Shown here piece by piece: positions 8,395-16,830 of a DNA stretch of 64,000 nt. The position numbers and the translations under genes are program-made. How positions within the stretch are numbered: the stretch's first letter is position 1; the number at the start of each line of letters is the position of its first letter. The DNA is from TMED23 sp964639965. GTDB taxonomy: Bacteria > Pseudomonadota > Alphaproteobacteria > Rhodospirillales > UBA2165. Below the pieces are notes generated by a model, which made no database searches, was not told the DNA's origin, and saw only the letters and a list, made by a program, of their open reading frames with translations. The stretch covers positions 1 to 64,000 of the forward strand of contig CAZXGI010000007.1 in assembly GCA_964639965.1 (NCBI GenBank), written 5' to 3'.

Positions 8395-9624
8395 TTAGTA
8401 TTTTTGTATATTACCTAGATTTTGTGCTAATTTAGCCATGATTGCTGTTAATAATATGATCGCTATACTCAAATAGCTGATTTCTGTGATACCGAAGCCA
8501 GCATCAAAAAGCAGCCCAAAAACCCATGGAGAAATAGCACTACAAAATACCATTATTACTTTTATTATTGATTTAATAGCTCCTAAGTTTTTGGTCCCAT
8601 ATAATTCGGGCCAGATAGCACCGGATAATGTAAACGTCGTACCAAAGCAACTCCCCATTAAAATTAAATAAATAAATCCAGAAAATTCAGTTTCGAAATT
8701 ATTAAGCACTATAAGCGCAAGCACTAAAGGCGCTAAAATAAATGGAAGTAGATTGGACGCCCGCCATTTGTCTACAAGAGGGCCTAGTGCGAAAGAGGTC
8801 AAGAAAGAAGCAACTGCCAAGCCAAAAAACCCGCTAGCAAAGATGGAAATTGACCAATTTTTACTTTCAACTATAGAAACTTGGTGAAAAAGCAATCCTG
8901 TTAACAAGAAAGGTGAAGCTGTTATAGCAGGCGTAATTAAATAAAATCGCAACTCCGACAACATAGCCCTAACAGAATAGTGATAGACCGGAACTGCCGA
9001 AGATGTTTCATTTTCACGCTCAGTGAGATAGGTGTCATGGCGAATTTTTTGACCTTTCAAAAGCCATAGAAGCAAAGGTATTAAAACAATTAAGTAGAAA
9101 ACTGCTACAATTAGCCAGCCATAGCTCCATCCATATGATTCAATCAGCATAACGCCAACCAGAGGGTATACGGCTAAACCTAAGGTACTCCCAAGGGTGA
9201 TTATCCCGATTGCTGTCCCTCGCTGATTAGTAAAATACCTACCCATGGATGTTACGGCTATATGGGTCATTAATCCCTGTCCCGTCAATCGTAGCAAATA
9301 AAAAGCAATGGCGAGCATAAAAGCCGACGTAACGGTTGAAGTAAAATAAACAGCAAGGATACTACCAACACAAACCCAGAATGTATATAAACGTAGATCC
9401 ATGCGGTCAATTAATCGACCAAGCCAAATCAAACTAGTTGCACTAAGTAATGTTGCGATCATAAATATAAAACCAAAATCCCCTTCGCTTAAATTAAAGT
9501 CTTTACGAAGTTCTCCGCCAAAAATCGAAATAAAAAATGTTTGTCCTGTACTTGAAAAAAAATTGAGAAAGATTCCGAAGCTTAAGAAGCGCCAATTATT
9601 TCTTAAAAAACTGAAATAATTCAT
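8395..9624 (-). CDS. Major facilitator superfamily transporter
   Basis: About 409 residues with roughly 12 hydrophobic helices and the MFS cytoplasmic loop motif GRLIDRMDLRLY between helices 2 and 3. Likely a secondary carrier for an organic anion, but substrate cannot be inferred. I chose the ATG at 9624; an in-frame TTG at 9639 would add five residues. It ends 123 bases upstream of the CoA-transferase subunit A start, so it may share a transcript with these genes and import their substrate. It is divergent from the Gfo/Idh/MocA gene at 9823. Confidence 0.85.
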   Translation of the reverse strand: MNYFSFLRNNWRFLSFGIFLNFFSSTGQTFFISIFGGELRKDFNLSEGDFGFIFMIATLLSATSLIWLGRLIDRMDLRLYTFWVCVGSILAVYFTSTVTSAFMLAIAFYLLRLTGQGLMTHIAVTSMGRYFTNQRGTAIGIITLGSTLGLAVYPLVGVMLIESYGWSYGWLIVAVFYLIVLIPLLLWLLKGQKIRHDTYLTERENETSSAVPVYHYSVRAMLSELRFYLITPAITASPFLLTGLLFHQVSIVESKNWSISIFASGFFGLAVASFLTSFALGPLVDKWRASNLLPFILAPLVLALIVLNNFETEFSGFIYLILMGSCFGTTFTLSGAIWPELYGTKNLGAIKSIIKVIMVFCSAISPWVFGLLFDAGFGITEISYLSIAIILLTAIMAKLAQNLGNIQKY

Positions 9625-9822
9625 GATGAAGATAACCAAATGTTATGGATTTTAGAATTTTTGTATCTATAATTATTATATTTTACGAAGCAATTCTATA
9701 AACATATCACGATAATTATTATTGTTTTTGGGATTTGGCAATAGGCTCTTTATTCAAACATTTTTAGATGCGAAAAAATGAACTCATAAGTAAAATAATT
9801 TTCACGTAGAATATAGGTATTA

Positions 9823-10851
9823 GTGCTAGTAAGTGCTGAATTGGGAATCAAATTGATTAATACTGCAATAATTGGGCTTGGTTGGTGGGGAACCCATATC
9901 GTTAATTCACTTCAAGGCAAAAGTGATAAAATCCGTTTTTCAAAAGCCGTTGATATTGTGCCAGATCCGAAGCTGAGTTTTGCTCAGAGTAAAGGCATTG
10001 AGATAACGAATGATTTTGCCCACGTTCTTGGTGATTCGGCGATTGAAGCTGTAGTTATAGCGACCCCTCACAGTACACATGAAGAACAAATTGTTGCAGT
10101 TGCTAAAGCAGGTAAACATGTTTTTTGTGAAAAACCATTAGCACTAACTCTGGCTAGCGCTCAAAGATCGGTATATGCGTGTGAAAAAGCAAAAGTTGTG
10201 CTGGGGATTGGTCATGAGAGACGTTTTGAACCAGCTATGCAGAAAATTTCTCAATTGATTAACAAAAATGAGCTCGGAAAAATTATGCATGTGGAGGCAA
10301 ATTTTAGCCACGATAAACTAGCTAATATGGAGGCGGGTAATTGGCGATTGTCCTCCGTGGAGAGTCCCGCTGCGGCGATGACAGCTACTGGTATACACAT
10401 CACGGATTCATATGTTGATTTGTTTGGCCCCGTTGAACAAATATTTGCAATGACATCGAAACGTAATCCAGCTAACACTAATGGAGATATTTTAAATTTT
10501 AATATTAAGTTCAAAAGTGGAGCGACGGGTACATTTAATTCTGTTTTGGAAACGCCTTTGTATATTCGGTATGCAGTTTTTGGTTCTAAAGCTTGGGTGG
10601 AGGTGCGAGATTATTGTCACCCTAGTGAAGCAGGGAACACAGATATTTTTATTTGTCGTAATGAAGGCAAAATTGAAAAGGTATCGTATAAAACAGTCGA
10701 TACTGTCAAATTAAATTTTGAAGCTTGGGCAGATGCAATTGCTGGGATTGCTGATTATCCATTTACTAATAAACAAAATCTTGAAAACATTGCCATTTTT
10801 GAAGCAATTTGCCAATCAGTTGAAACTGGGCGTTTAATTAAACTTGGATAG
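9823..10851 (+). CDS. Gfo/Idh/MocA family oxidoreductase
   Basis: NAD(P)-dependent sugar/polyol-type dehydrogenase family. The Rossmann start TAIIGLGWWGTHIV is clear, followed by IATPHSTHEEQIVAVAKAGKHVFCEKP, where EKP carries the family's conserved lysine, and by the alpha/beta C-terminal domain with the GIHITDSYVDLFG block holding the usual histidine. The first possible start is GTG at 9823; a TTG at 9853 preceded by GGGA would give a protein beginning closer to the Rossmann motif, so the N-terminus is uncertain by about ten residues. Monocistronic as far as can be seen; substrate unknown. One of four paralogues in this window. Confidence 0.88.
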   Translation: MLVSAELGIKLINTAIIGLGWWGTHIVNSLQGKSDKIRFSKAVDIVPDPKLSFAQSKGIEITNDFAHVLGDSAIEAVVIATPHSTHEEQIVAVAKAGKHVFCEKPLALTLASAQRSVYACEKAKVVLGIGHERRFEPAMQKISQLINKNELGKIMHVEANFSHDKLANMEAGNWRLSSVESPAAAMTATGIHITDSYVDLFGPVEQIFAMTSKRNPANTNGDILNFNIKFKSGATGTFNSVLETPLYIRYAVFGSKAWVEVRDYCHPSEAGNTDIFICRNEGKIEKVSYKTVDTVKLNFEAWADAIAGIADYPFTNKQNLENIAIFEAICQSVETGRLIKLG

Positions 10852-11044
10852 TTTCAGGTATCGTTATTTGTAATATTTGTTTAATGTCATCTTGCTTCTC
10901 TATAATGCAATGATCCCCTTTTAGCTATGCTTTGCTGCTTGATTCAACCTCTTAATTAACTTATTAAAATGTCTTCTATGCGTCTATATAAGACCTAAAA
11001 GAAACTTAGTTTAATTTTTTTGATGTCTAAAAGGGGAAATATCT

Positions 11045-12373
11045 ATGGGATATACCGGTTATGAAATGGACACAACGTTCCTTCAAGAGGAACACCATAC
11101 AAATCCGCGCCGTCTGTATTCAACGACTGGGGCAGATTGGCAGCTTCGTGTTGACCATGAGCGTCTCCGCGCTGAACGTTTAGAGCGTGCTAGAGCAGAA
11201 ATGGCTCATGACGATCTCGGAGCACTAGTTGTTTTTGCTGGAGCAAATATTCGTTATATCACAGGCTCTTATCAAGGAAATTGGAAGTATAACATCAACA
11301 TTCGTTATGCTGTTCTGTGCCGGGATGCAGAGCCAGTGTTGTTTGAAACTGCTGGTTCAGATCTACAATGCGCAATTATTGATCTGCCATGGATGAAAGA
11401 TCGTATTCGACCAGCTATGACATGGCAATGGGCGGAAGGTGCTGTCGGTGAAATGGCTGATAAGATGGTGGCCGGTATACTTGAAGTACTCAAAGAAAAC
11501 GGTGTTGAAAAGGAAAAAATCGGGGTTGATAACTTTGATCTACCGGCGCTTCACGCTTTTGAGAAAGCTGGTATCAATGTTGTCAATGGTTGGCCTGCAT
11601 TCTCTCGTGCTCGTACTGTGAAGACACGTGATGAAATAGAACTCTTAAAACAGGCATCATCAATCGGCGATGCTGCGATGTGGCATATTAAACATGAATG
11701 GTTAAAGCCCGGAGTTACTGAACGTCAAATTGAGGCTAAGGTACATGAGTTCATGCTCGATCGTGGGTGTGAAATTATTTACGATATTATTGTTGCTTCT
11801 GGTGGCAATACATCTCCTTATCGTCGTTGGGCTACAGATAAGTTAATTCAGCAGGGTGATTTAATCATTATTGATATTAATGCAGTTGGTCCTGGTGGTT
11901 ATTATATTGACTTTGTTCGCACAATTAAGTGCGCTGCTAAGATGACCCAAGCTGAAATTGATCTTTATCGTGAAACGTATGATTCTCTGTATGCTGGGAT
12001 GGAGCATTTAAAGCCAGGAAATACTTCTGCTGATGTGGTCTCTAAGTTCCCCGAATATGATGATGATAAATACGGAACAGTGACGTTGCAACAGTTTGCT
12101 CACTCTATTGGTATTACTTTATATGAGGGTATGTGGATGTCTCGCGCATATTCGTTGAAATACCCTGCGGAAATTAAAGAAAACATGTACTTTGCTATTG
12201 AAACGTTTGCTGGCCATCCTGGTTTGCCTCAGACTTGTCGCCTCGAGGAGAATGTACTCGTTGGTAAGAATGGTCCAGTGATTTTCACTAAAATGGAACA
12301 TATGATAGAGGCTACAAGCGATTATCGAGTTGGTGATTGGCATCATTCAAGTGTTGATGGCAGAGACCATTAG
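11045..12373 (+). CDS. M24 family metallopeptidase-like protein (Xaa-Pro peptidase/creatinase fold)
   Basis: A 442-residue pita-bread fold protein. The N-terminal creatinase-like domain includes VVFAGANIRYITGS; the C-terminal M24 domain has the metal ligands in order: two Asp in IIDINAVGPGGYYIDFVRTI, His in QFAHSIG, Glu in FAIETFAG and Glu in RLEENVLV. It resembles the DddP DMSP-lyase branch in size and overall layout, but from memory DddP has an extra metal Asp (here Asn in DIN) and a catalytic Asp after the histidine (here Leu), so I would not call it DddP. A strong terminator follows, so the gene is probably expressed alone. The start has AAAGGGGAAA upstream. Confidence 0.85.
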   Translation: MGYTGYEMDTTFLQEEHHTNPRRLYSTTGADWQLRVDHERLRAERLERARAEMAHDDLGALVVFAGANIRYITGSYQGNWKYNINIRYAVLCRDAEPVLFETAGSDLQCAIIDLPWMKDRIRPAMTWQWAEGAVGEMADKMVAGILEVLKENGVEKEKIGVDNFDLPALHAFEKAGINVVNGWPAFSRARTVKTRDEIELLKQASSIGDAAMWHIKHEWLKPGVTERQIEAKVHEFMLDRGCEIIYDIIVASGGNTSPYRRWATDKLIQQGDLIIIDINAVGPGGYYIDFVRTIKCAAKMTQAEIDLYRETYDSLYAGMEHLKPGNTSADVVSKFPEYDDDKYGTVTLQQFAHSIGITLYEGMWMSRAYSLKYPAEIKENMYFAIETFAGHPGLPQTCRLEENVLVGKNGPVIFTKMEHMIEATSDYRVGDWHHSSVDGRDH

Positions 12374-12395
12374 AATGTAACAAAAAGTTTCGTAG

Positions 12396-12429
12396 AAAAC
12401 GCTACAGAAAAACCTGTAGCGTTTTTTTT
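12396..12429 (+). terminator. Strong rho-independent terminator after the M24 gene
   Basis: An 11-base perfect stem (AAACGCTACAG / CTGTAGCGTTT, with the last Ts shared with the tail) around a six-base AAAAAC loop, followed by a run of eight T. It begins about 20 bases after the stop codon of the M24 gene. Confidence 0.92.
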
Positions 12430-12509
12430 AGAAATTTTTATTTTTTGATATTATACTCCACTTTAGCCGATCTTGTTGATGTATAGAATTTTAACTTCAA
12501 GGTATAATC

Positions 12510-13625
12510 ATGAACCTAATCAGAAAACCTCCTTATCGGGCCGAACATGTTGGTAGCTTTATTCGACCCGGGGTACTTTTGAATGCCGCTCGTTCTCATA
12601 AGATTGGCGAAATCGATGAAGCCACATTCCATGAAATAAAGAATAAAGCAGTTGCTGATATTGTTTCTTTCCAAGATAGTATTGGGATGCCATCTATAAC
12701 TGATGGCGAATTCCGGCGTCGTGTTTGGTCAGGGGGAGTGAGTGACGCGCTTCTAGGTATGAGTATAAAAGAGTCTGGAACTTTAACTTTTAAAAGTGAT
12801 GAAGGTGATGTGTTGATGCCACCATCTCCCTATGCTGAAGGAAAGCTTAGTAGAAAGAACAATATTGTAACGGACGATTTTAAATATGTCGGGTCCTTAA
12901 AGCCGAAAGGTCACCCTAAGGTTACCATGGCATCGCCACCTGTGATGCATTTTTTTCTGGGAAGGAATAGCTATAATCCAAAAGTATATAATTCGGATGA
13001 GGAATACTTTTCAGATCTTACACGGGTTTATCAGGATGAAATTGTTGATTTAGCGGCAGCTGGCTGTACTTATATTCAATTGGATGATACCGCACTGCCA
13101 TGTAATTGTGATCTTAATGCTCGCAAAGCTATAAAAGCCCGGGGAGAAGATCCTGATGAGCTAACTAATGTCTATGTTAAGGCAATCAACTCAGCAGTGT
13201 CGAATAGACCAAGTAGTATGTTTGCTGGAATGCATATGTGCCGAGGTAATTTAAAAGGGCTTTGGATGGCAGAAGGCGGTTATGAACCGATTGCCGAAAA
13301 AGTATTTAGTGAGCTTAATATTGATGCATTTTTTCTAGAATACGATAATGAGCGATCTGGGGGTTTTGGACCGTTAAGGTATTTGCCATCGGGGAAAGTA
13401 GCTGTCCTTGGGCTGATTAGCACAAAGACACCGAAACTTGAGGATAAAGAAGTTATAAAGCGTCGGATTGATGAGGCTTCACGAGTTATTCCATTGGAAC
13501 AACTCGCGATTAGCCCACAATGCGGGTTTTCATCTGGCGGTGGGGGTGGTCAGGTTGTAACTCACGATGACACTAGACGTAAACTTGAACTCGTTCTTGA
13601 GGTAGCTGACGATGTCTGGGGATAA
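12510..13625 (+). CDS. Cobalamin-independent methionine synthase-like (MetE C-terminal domain) protein
   Basis: A 371-residue TIM-barrel protein of the UROD/MetE superfamily, equivalent to only the catalytic half of MetE ('core MetE', YxjG/YxjH type). Seen: RAEHVGSFIRP at the N-terminus, ITDGEFRRRVW, YIQLDDTALPC, and the zinc-site segments HMCRGN (His and Cys), FFLEYDNE (Glu) and ISPQCGF (Cys). Such proteins transfer methyl groups to or from thiols, but the methyl donor differs between members. It forms an operon with a PaaK-like ligase 18 bases downstream, which suggests a role in a degradative or C1 pathway rather than in methionine synthesis alone. Confidence 0.82.
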   Translation: MNLIRKPPYRAEHVGSFIRPGVLLNAARSHKIGEIDEATFHEIKNKAVADIVSFQDSIGMPSITDGEFRRRVWSGGVSDALLGMSIKESGTLTFKSDEGDVLMPPSPYAEGKLSRKNNIVTDDFKYVGSLKPKGHPKVTMASPPVMHFFLGRNSYNPKVYNSDEEYFSDLTRVYQDEIVDLAAAGCTYIQLDDTALPCNCDLNARKAIKARGEDPDELTNVYVKAINSAVSNRPSSMFAGMHMCRGNLKGLWMAEGGYEPIAEKVFSELNIDAFFLEYDNERSGGFGPLRYLPSGKVAVLGLISTKTPKLEDKEVIKRRIDEASRVIPLEQLAISPQCGFSSGGGGGQVVTHDDTRRKLELVLEVADDVWG

Positions 13626-13643
13626 TTAAATAAGGTTAATACT

Positions 13644-14939
13644 ATGGATAAACTAGACCTTCAACTTCCTAACTCTAAAGACGAAATTACTCAGATTCAA
13701 TCAATTCAAAAGAGAGTTGCTTTTGCACAGGCGAAGAAAGCCAAATTTTATGACGACAAGCTTGGAAAAATCAAAGCTAACTATCTAGATGAACCTGAGG
13801 AATGGGCTAAAATTCCCATTATTGATAAGGAAACGCTGCGTGATTTAGGCGTTGAAAATTTCCGCAATCTTTTTTGTGTTGTGGACCAGAAGAACATTGC
13901 TGAGTATTGGCGTTCGGGTGGGGTCACAGGCACACCATTATATTATCCGCGTAGTTATTTAGATATGTATTATACATATATTCAGCTTTGCCGATGTTGG
14001 GTTGTAAGTGGGCTAAAAGAAGATGATATTTGCCATCAGTCGTTTCCTTATGGTGTGCATCCGGCAGGTCAATTGTGGTCAAGAACAGCTAACCAAGCTG
14101 GCATAGGTGTATTGTGGGCAGGTTCCGGTGTAAATACACCTTCGAAAGTTCAGTTGGACTTAATCCGAGATCTACAGCCAACAATTTGGATGGGTATGCC
14201 GAGTTACGGGCTTCATTTGGCCAACCTCGCTGAAGAAATGGGTATCGACCTTGCGGGAAGTAAGGTGCGCAAAGTTATAGTTGGTGCTGAAGCATTATCT
14301 GATGCAAAGCGAGAAAAGCTTGAGCGTTGCTGGGGAGCTGAAGTAAATGACTTTTTTGGTATGACTGAAATTGGTATTCTGGGAGCGGATAGTCGAGTGC
14401 ATGAAGGTTTTCATGTATGGACAGATCAGGCTTACTTTGAAGTAGTTGATGAAAGGACAGGTCTTCCCGTTGATGAAGGAGAGGAGGGGCTAATGGTAAT
14501 TACGCCGCTTTTTTGCAATACATCAACACCATTCTTACGTTGGAGCTCGGGAGATATAGTTAAAATGTCGGGCGAAACTTCTTTAAAGGGCCCATTCTCA
14601 GTTTTTCCAGTGATGCAGCATGCTCATAGGACAATTGGGTTTTCAAAGATAAAAGGAGTAAATATAAACCACTCTGAATTTGAGGACTTTATTTTTCGCA
14701 TCCCTGAAATCAATGATTTTAAAGTTGAATTTGTTGCAACGGAAGGTTTGGACCAACTTGTGTTGAGTATAGAGATACAAAAATCACAAAATCCAGAAAC
14801 AATAATTAATGATATTTCCCAAAAAATCGGAGAAGTTTTTGAACTAAAACCGGTTGTTGTTCAGATGGAGGCGGGAACACTAGCGCAGGAGTTTGAATTG
14901 AGCGTCAAAGCTCCGCGTTTTGTTGACAAGCGAACTTAG
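13644..14939 (+). CDS. Phenylacetate-CoA ligase-like AMP-binding enzyme
   Basis: Acyl-adenylate-forming enzyme of the PaaK/CapK branch, 431 residues like PaaK (about 435). Visible motifs: the phosphate loop RSGGVTGTPLYYPRS, the second core motif FFGMTEIG, RWSSGDIV corresponding to the RTGD block, and a C-terminal lid that starts near RTIGFSKIKGVNI. It would activate a carboxylic acid with ATP and CoA. It is translated 18 bases after the MetE-like gene and probably co-transcribed with it. The genuine acid substrate cannot be inferred; neighbouring dehydrogenases do not define it. Confidence 0.85.
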   Translation: MDKLDLQLPNSKDEITQIQSIQKRVAFAQAKKAKFYDDKLGKIKANYLDEPEEWAKIPIIDKETLRDLGVENFRNLFCVVDQKNIAEYWRSGGVTGTPLYYPRSYLDMYYTYIQLCRCWVVSGLKEDDICHQSFPYGVHPAGQLWSRTANQAGIGVLWAGSGVNTPSKVQLDLIRDLQPTIWMGMPSYGLHLANLAEEMGIDLAGSKVRKVIVGAEALSDAKREKLERCWGAEVNDFFGMTEIGILGADSRVHEGFHVWTDQAYFEVVDERTGLPVDEGEEGLMVITPLFCNTSTPFLRWSSGDIVKMSGETSLKGPFSVFPVMQHAHRTIGFSKIKGVNINHSEFEDFIFRIPEINDFKVEFVATEGLDQLVLSIEIQKSQNPETIINDISQKIGEVFELKPVVVQMEAGTLAQEFELSVKAPRFVDKRT

Positions 14940-14990
14940 AAGGCATGTTTTCTTTTACGATTTAATTATAAGATGTCTGCAAGGAGATTC

Positions 14991-16226
14991 TTAATTAACT
15001 TTAATTGAATTATGTGGTGTGTTATTTCTAGGGATACGGTGATAAAAGAAAATTAAAATTATTAGATTTACAATCCCCGCAATACTACCACTGCTAAAGG
15101 ACCAAATATAATTCCCTGTCACATCAAAAATATAGCCACCCAGCCATCCCCCCAATCCCATTCCTATCCAGCCAAACATGGCTACAACGGCTATTGAACG
15201 TGCAAGGTAACGGCCTGGTACCATCATTCGGATACAGACTAGGAAAGAAACCATTACGCCAGAGAAGGCCACGCCGAATATTATTGCTAAGATATAAATT
15301 AAAACTAAATCTTGGGTATGTGGGAAAATAAAAATCACTAATGTTTGCAGAGCTGACATGCATGCGTAACTTTGTATAGCCCCGATATAGTCTGCAAGTT
15401 TTCCTCCGAGTATGCGTCCAAATGCACCAGAAATCATAAGAAAAAGAAATATTGTAACAGCATCTCGTGGACTTATGCCAATATCAGTAAGTAATGGGAC
15501 CAAGTGTACGACAGGTATAGACATAGCGATACAGCAGAAAATCACAGCGGAAGAGATCCATAGTAATACTGTTTTAGTTGATAAGGGAAAGGGGGTTCCG
15601 TCGCTTTGGGTTGGAGCCGCCTCGTTTTCAATCAAATTACGTCTTGGTGAATCTCGAACTAGGAGTGCCACAGGTATTGCTATGACTAAATATGCGGTGC
15701 CAAGTGTAGAATATGCTGTTTGCCAATTATCTTTATCGATCAGATAACGAGCTATATATGGAACGACTCCTTGGCCAATAGCGCCCCCGGCAGCTGTTAA
15801 TCCAATAGCCAGGCCAACATTTTTCGTAAACCACATACCGACATTAGCGTATAGTGGGCTTGTGACAGTTGCGTGTCCTAAAGCGCCAAAGATAAAATAA
15901 TAAAGATAAAACTCGGTAATAGTTTCTACACCGCTTAAAAGTAATAAGGGGATGCCGAGTGTTATGGAACCAAAAAGTACAAGCCAGCGCGAACCAAAGC
16001 GATCTGCTATATAACTCCAAAATAACCCGGAAAATGCTGTTGCCAGTGTTATAGCTGAGTAGCCAAAAGATAGACTTCCCCTAGACCAGCCAAACTCTGA
16101 TGCCAAAGGTTTTAGAAAAACTCCTACAGAGGCCAAAACACCAAAGCTTATTACGCTAAGAGTGAAGGCGACTGCAACGATGACCCAGCCATATTCTGGC
16201 CGTCGCACAAATGTAACTTTAGTCAT
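14991..16226 (-). CDS. MFS transporter, monocarboxylate/oxalate-formate antiporter-like
   Basis: 411 residues with about 12 membrane helices. The N-terminal RRPEYGWVIVAVAFTLSV and GVFLKPLASEFGWSRGSLS are typical of the monocarboxylate/OFA-type MFS branch; ADRFGSRW in the first cytoplasmic loop is the MFS signature. AAAGGTC precedes the ATG. It is the last gene of a minus-strand unit with the cupin and the two CMD-family genes, 70 bases after the second CMD gene, so it likely imports the substrate handled by that unit. Substrate not determined. Confidence 0.86.
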   Translation of the reverse strand: MTKVTFVRRPEYGWVIVAVAFTLSVISFGVLASVGVFLKPLASEFGWSRGSLSFGYSAITLATAFSGLFWSYIADRFGSRWLVLFGSITLGIPLLLLSGVETITEFYLYYFIFGALGHATVTSPLYANVGMWFTKNVGLAIGLTAAGGAIGQGVVPYIARYLIDKDNWQTAYSTLGTAYLVIAIPVALLVRDSPRRNLIENEAAPTQSDGTPFPLSTKTVLLWISSAVIFCCIAMSIPVVHLVPLLTDIGISPRDAVTIFLFLMISGAFGRILGGKLADYIGAIQSYACMSALQTLVIFIFPHTQDLVLIYILAIIFGVAFSGVMVSFLVCIRMMVPGRYLARSIAVVAMFGWIGMGLGGWLGGYIFDVTGNYIWSFSSGSIAGIVNLIILIFFYHRIPRNNTPHNSIKVN

Positions 16227-16296
16227 TATATATTTTGACCTTTGTGGTTCTTTTGCGTTTGACCAATGAATTAAATTGAAAATTTCCTGATTTAAT

Positions 16297-16824
16297 TTAT
16301 CTTGTTAGTTTTAGTGTACGTATAAACATTTGCATGCCGTAATGAAATGCAATAAAAGCCCCAAGTTCCATAATTTCGGCCTCGCTATAGAATGACTTGC
16401 CAAGATTATAAAATTCAGTGTTTACCTTTTTTGGTTTTGTATACATTAGCTGTGCATAATTCAGAGCCCATTTCTCTCCATCACTGAATTGAATATCTGA
16501 TTCAAAATCACCACAACCAGCTGCAATTCTGTCCTCGGTCAGACCTAGATTAATAGCTTTTTTTGATCGTAATTTAATGAAATAGCTGTCTTTGGAGATA
16601 GTTGCCAAACGAATTCGAATAATTTCCTTCAAGCTATGATCTACGTTTCCAATGGCATGAGATTGGTACATTGCATCAAATAGTGCTTCTCCATATCCCG
16701 GTGCATGAGCCATGATTTGAATGAATAAGGTATCTGGCACCATAAGTTGTTGTGCTAGTTCAAGGCGCGTTTGAAATTTTTCGTTATTGAGTTTATCAAG
16801 CGGTATAGGTTCTATAATAGTCAT
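16297..16824 (-). CDS. Carboxymuconolactone decarboxylase/AhpD-family protein lacking the CxxC motif
   Basis: A 175-residue all-helical AhpD-like protein: KEIIRIRLA, then the position of the redox motif, then RSKKAINLGLTEDRI, and the repeat-like ELGAFIAFHYGMQMF at the C-terminus. Aligned with the gene just upstream, the CNYU redox motif corresponds to DSYF here, so both redox residues are missing. It cannot work as a thiol peroxidase-type enzyme in the usual way and may be a structural partner in a mixed oligomer or a non-redox enzyme. It starts six bases after the upstream gene's stop codon, so expression is coupled. The Sec/Cys paralogue in tandem is the interesting context. Confidence 0.82.
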   Translation of the reverse strand: MTIIEPIPLDKLNNEKFQTRLELAQQLMVPDTLFIQIMAHAPGYGEALFDAMYQSHAIGNVDHSLKEIIRIRLATISKDSYFIKLRSKKAINLGLTEDRIAAGCGDFESDIQFSDGEKWALNYAQLMYTKPKKVNTEFYNLGKSFYSEAEIMELGAFIAFHYGMQMFIRTLKLTR

Positions 16825-16830
16825 TTTTTT

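Noticed and set aside
11045..12373. DMSP lyase DddP
   Set aside because: The extra metal-binding Asp and the catalytic Asp as I recall them are replaced by Asn and Leu.
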